Assembly (NCBI GenBank): GCA_900755895.1
Contig: CAAEIG010000104.1
Coordinates: forward strand, 1-64,000
Direction: 5' to 3'
DNA length: 64,000 bases
DNA from: Clostridia bacterium
GTDB taxonomy: Bacteria; Bacillota; Clostridia; Oscillospirales; Acutalibacteraceae
Shown here: positions 62,898-64,000 of the stretch, in pieces
How positions within the stretch are numbered: the stretch's first letter is position 1
Layout: each line of letters begins with the position of its first letter
Position numbers and translations under genes: made by a program
Notes under the pieces: generated by a model
The model's input: only the letters and a program-made list of their open reading frames with translations
Database searches by the model: none
What the model was told of the DNA's origin: nothing

Positions 62898-63659
62898 TCA
62901 ATAGATATTCCTGCCGCTGAAGATCTCAATCATTTCCCGGCGCAGGTTCTGCATGATCTCCAGCCGCACCCGGGGAGGCAGCTCATACACGTCGGTATTG
63001 AACAGGTAATTCTGCAAGTCGATATCCTTGACCATCATCTTGGTGTGGAACAGGTTGGCCTCATACACGTTGATGTCCACCGCGTCATAGCGACGGAGGA
63101 TCTCCGGGTCAATGTAGTGCTGGATGGAGACCACCTCGTGGTCCAAAAAGAGCTTTTTTCCATCCAGATCCCGGGTGAAGCCCCGGACCCGGTAATCCAT
63201 GGTGATGATGTCCGAATCAAAGGAGCCAATGAGGTAATCCAGCGTGGATAGCGGGGTGATCTCCCCACAGGTGGCCACGTCGATGTCCACCCGGAAGGTG
63301 GCCAGGCAGGTCTCCGGATGGTACTCCGGATAGGTGTGCACGGTCACATGGCTTTTATCCAAGTGGCCCAGCACCGTGTCCCCCGCCGGAGTCATGGATC
63401 CCTCTGCAATGAGGATGGTCACCGAGGCGCCCTGGGGATCGTAATCCTGCCGGGCGATGTTCAGCACCTTGGCGCCAATTCTCTCCGTCAGGGAGGTGAG
63501 AATATTGGTCAAGCGCTCGGAGTTGTACTGTTCGTCAATGTAGGCGATATAGTCCCGCTGTTCCCGTGGGGTCTTGGCGTAACACACATCGTAAATGTTG
63601 AAGCTGAGTGCCTTTGTCAAATTGTTGAATCCATAGAGCCTTAATTTATTATCTGCCAT
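62898..63659 (-). CDS. speD: S-adenosylmethionine decarboxylase proenzyme
   Basis: A 253-residue pyruvoyl enzyme giving decarboxylated SAM. The self-cleavage site is in [18 protein letters not shown], where cleavage before the Ser yields the pyruvoyl group, and [20 protein letters not shown] follows. The length matches the E. coli-type class. The start at 63659 follows AGAGGGA; the frame extends 48 codons further upstream, but that part reads through a terminator hairpin and is leader RNA. It is the first gene of the polyamine operon. Confidence 0.94.
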   Translation of the reverse strand: MADNKLRLYGFNNLTKALSFNIYDVCYAKTPREQRDYIAYIDEQYNSERLTNILTSLTERIGAKVLNIARQDYDPQGASVTILIAEGSMTPAGDTVLGHLDKSHVTVHTYPEYHPETCLATFRVDIDVATCGEITPLSTLDYLIGSFDSDIITMDYRVRGFTRDLDGKKLFLDHEVVSIQHYIDPEILRRYDAVDINVYEANLFHTKMMVKDIDLQNYLFNTDVYELPPRVRLEIMQNLRREMIEIFSGRNIY

Positions 63660-63689
63660 ACCCCGTCCCTCTTTTTCCGACAAAATACA

Positions 63690-63722
63690 AAATAAAAAGC
63701 GGTGCGCTTTCTCGCGCACCGC
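63690..63722 (-). terminator. attenuator-like terminator in the speD leader
   Basis: The minus strand reads GCGGTGCGC, GAGAAA, GCGCACCGC and then TTTTTATTTT, about 30 bases before speD. Its place inside the 5' UTR points to premature termination control. Confidence 0.85.
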
Positions 63723-63905
63723 CTGTAAAATACTAATCCGTACGGGCAGACAACCTCCCTTCAGGACGCTTTTCCGCGCCCTCTGCGGCAGGCCATCCCC
63801 CAAGGGAACTCCGCTGGTCTCCAGTGCAAATACTCACTTTTACCATTGACCTTTTACAAGTTGATGCGCCGGGTCCTCAACAGGAACCCACGCTGGTTAT
63901 AAAGT
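63723..63905 (-). ncRNA. structured leader RNA of the speD operon, family not identified
   Basis: Between the promoter and the terminator the minus strand contains several possible hairpins, for example GGGTTCC/GGACCC, GGTC...GACC and GGGCGC/GCGTCC. A 37-codon frame (starting ATGGTAAAAGTGAG, stop TAG) lies just before the terminator, but its ribosome site is poorly spaced. No riboswitch class I know fits. The 340 bases from speD to the window end hold no other gene. Confidence 0.45.
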
Positions 63906-63911
63906 GACCAA

Positions 63912-63941
63912 CTTATAAAATTGAGCTTTTAACTCAATCAA
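63912..63941 (-). promoter_or_regulatory. sigma-A promoter for the speD leader
   Basis: The minus strand reads TTGATT, 18 bases, TATAAG, about 245 bases before speD. Confidence 0.5.
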
Positions 63942-64000
63942 CAACAACAAAGTCCGCAGCACGCCCGGAACCGCAAATTTCCCAGGGTAAGCCGCGCCAT

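Noticed and set aside
63660..63803. Upstream extension of speD by 48 codons
   Set aside because: The extension is translated from the terminator hairpin and leader; [11 protein letters not shown] with its own ribosome site is the natural start.
63942..64000. Start of another gene on the minus strand at the right edge
   Set aside because: The short frame from an ATG at the edge ends within 21 codons, has no visible ribosome site and encodes a Cys-rich run that looks accidental.

Overview
The window looks like chromosomal DNA from a GC-rich, endospore-forming, anaerobic Clostridia member, most plausibly an Oscillospiraceae-type gut bacterium. The evidence is spoVAC/spoVAD, a complete six-subunit Rnf complex, a MurE with a DAP-type (DNxR) motif, strong AAAGGAGG-type ribosome binding sites, sigma-A promoters with TTGACA-17-TATAAT architecture, and several glycoside hydrolases. 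The family assignment is inference. There are 55 coding calls including one leader peptide, no rRNA, tRNA, phage or insertion sequence that I can see, and no CRISPR array.

Layout. 0.1-7.8 kb (minus): typA, a DEDDh exonuclease/zinc-ribbon/PgeF fusion coupled to a radical SAM enzyme, a DUF4091 protein and an M18 aminopeptidase. 8.1-9.5 kb: MATE exporter. 9.6-11.5 kb (minus): a small secreted protein with five 20-residue DxDGDG repeats, an ECF sigma factor and an RsgI-like anti-sigma factor with a GQGQGS-repeat tail; this is my leading candidate for an undescribed system. 11.7-16.7 kb: rnfCDGEAB. 17.2-24.0 kb (minus): pstSCAB-phoU-phoP-phoR behind a Pho box; PstS appears circularly permuted. 24.1-28.5 kb: murE, pepC, murF. 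28.5-28.95 kb (minus): leader peptide, attenuator hairpin and a 64-residue Cys-rich protein. 29.1-33.3 kb: spoVAC-spoVAD, a phosphohexomutase, a conserved small protein and pyrE. 33.3-41.8 kb: P-type ATPase, a beta-trefoil protein with a histone-H1-like tail behind a perfect consensus promoter, fructokinase, nucleoside phosphorylase, sugar isomerase-like protein, second MATE exporter and a YhhN-family protein. 41.9-43.2 kb: a second, conventional ECF sigma/anti-sigma pair. 43.3-56.9 kb: GH13, GH2 beta-galactosidase, a double GT-C glycosyltransferase, a duplicated PII/duplicated DUF1538 pair, a domain-permuted GH3 and pyroglutamyl peptidase. 56.9-63.9 kb (minus): a polyamine locus, speD-speA-speE-speB followed by carboxyspermidine dehydrogenase and decarboxylase, preceded by a terminator-containing leader.

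How it fits together. The organism appears to conserve energy with Rnf, take up phosphate under PhoPR control, break down plant or host glycans and peptides, make peptidoglycan precursors and produce spermidine by two possible routes. Two long intergenic regions (44.65-45.08 and 59.38-59.72 kb) are members of one repeat family with inverted arms. All calls come from reading the sequence; no homology search was run.
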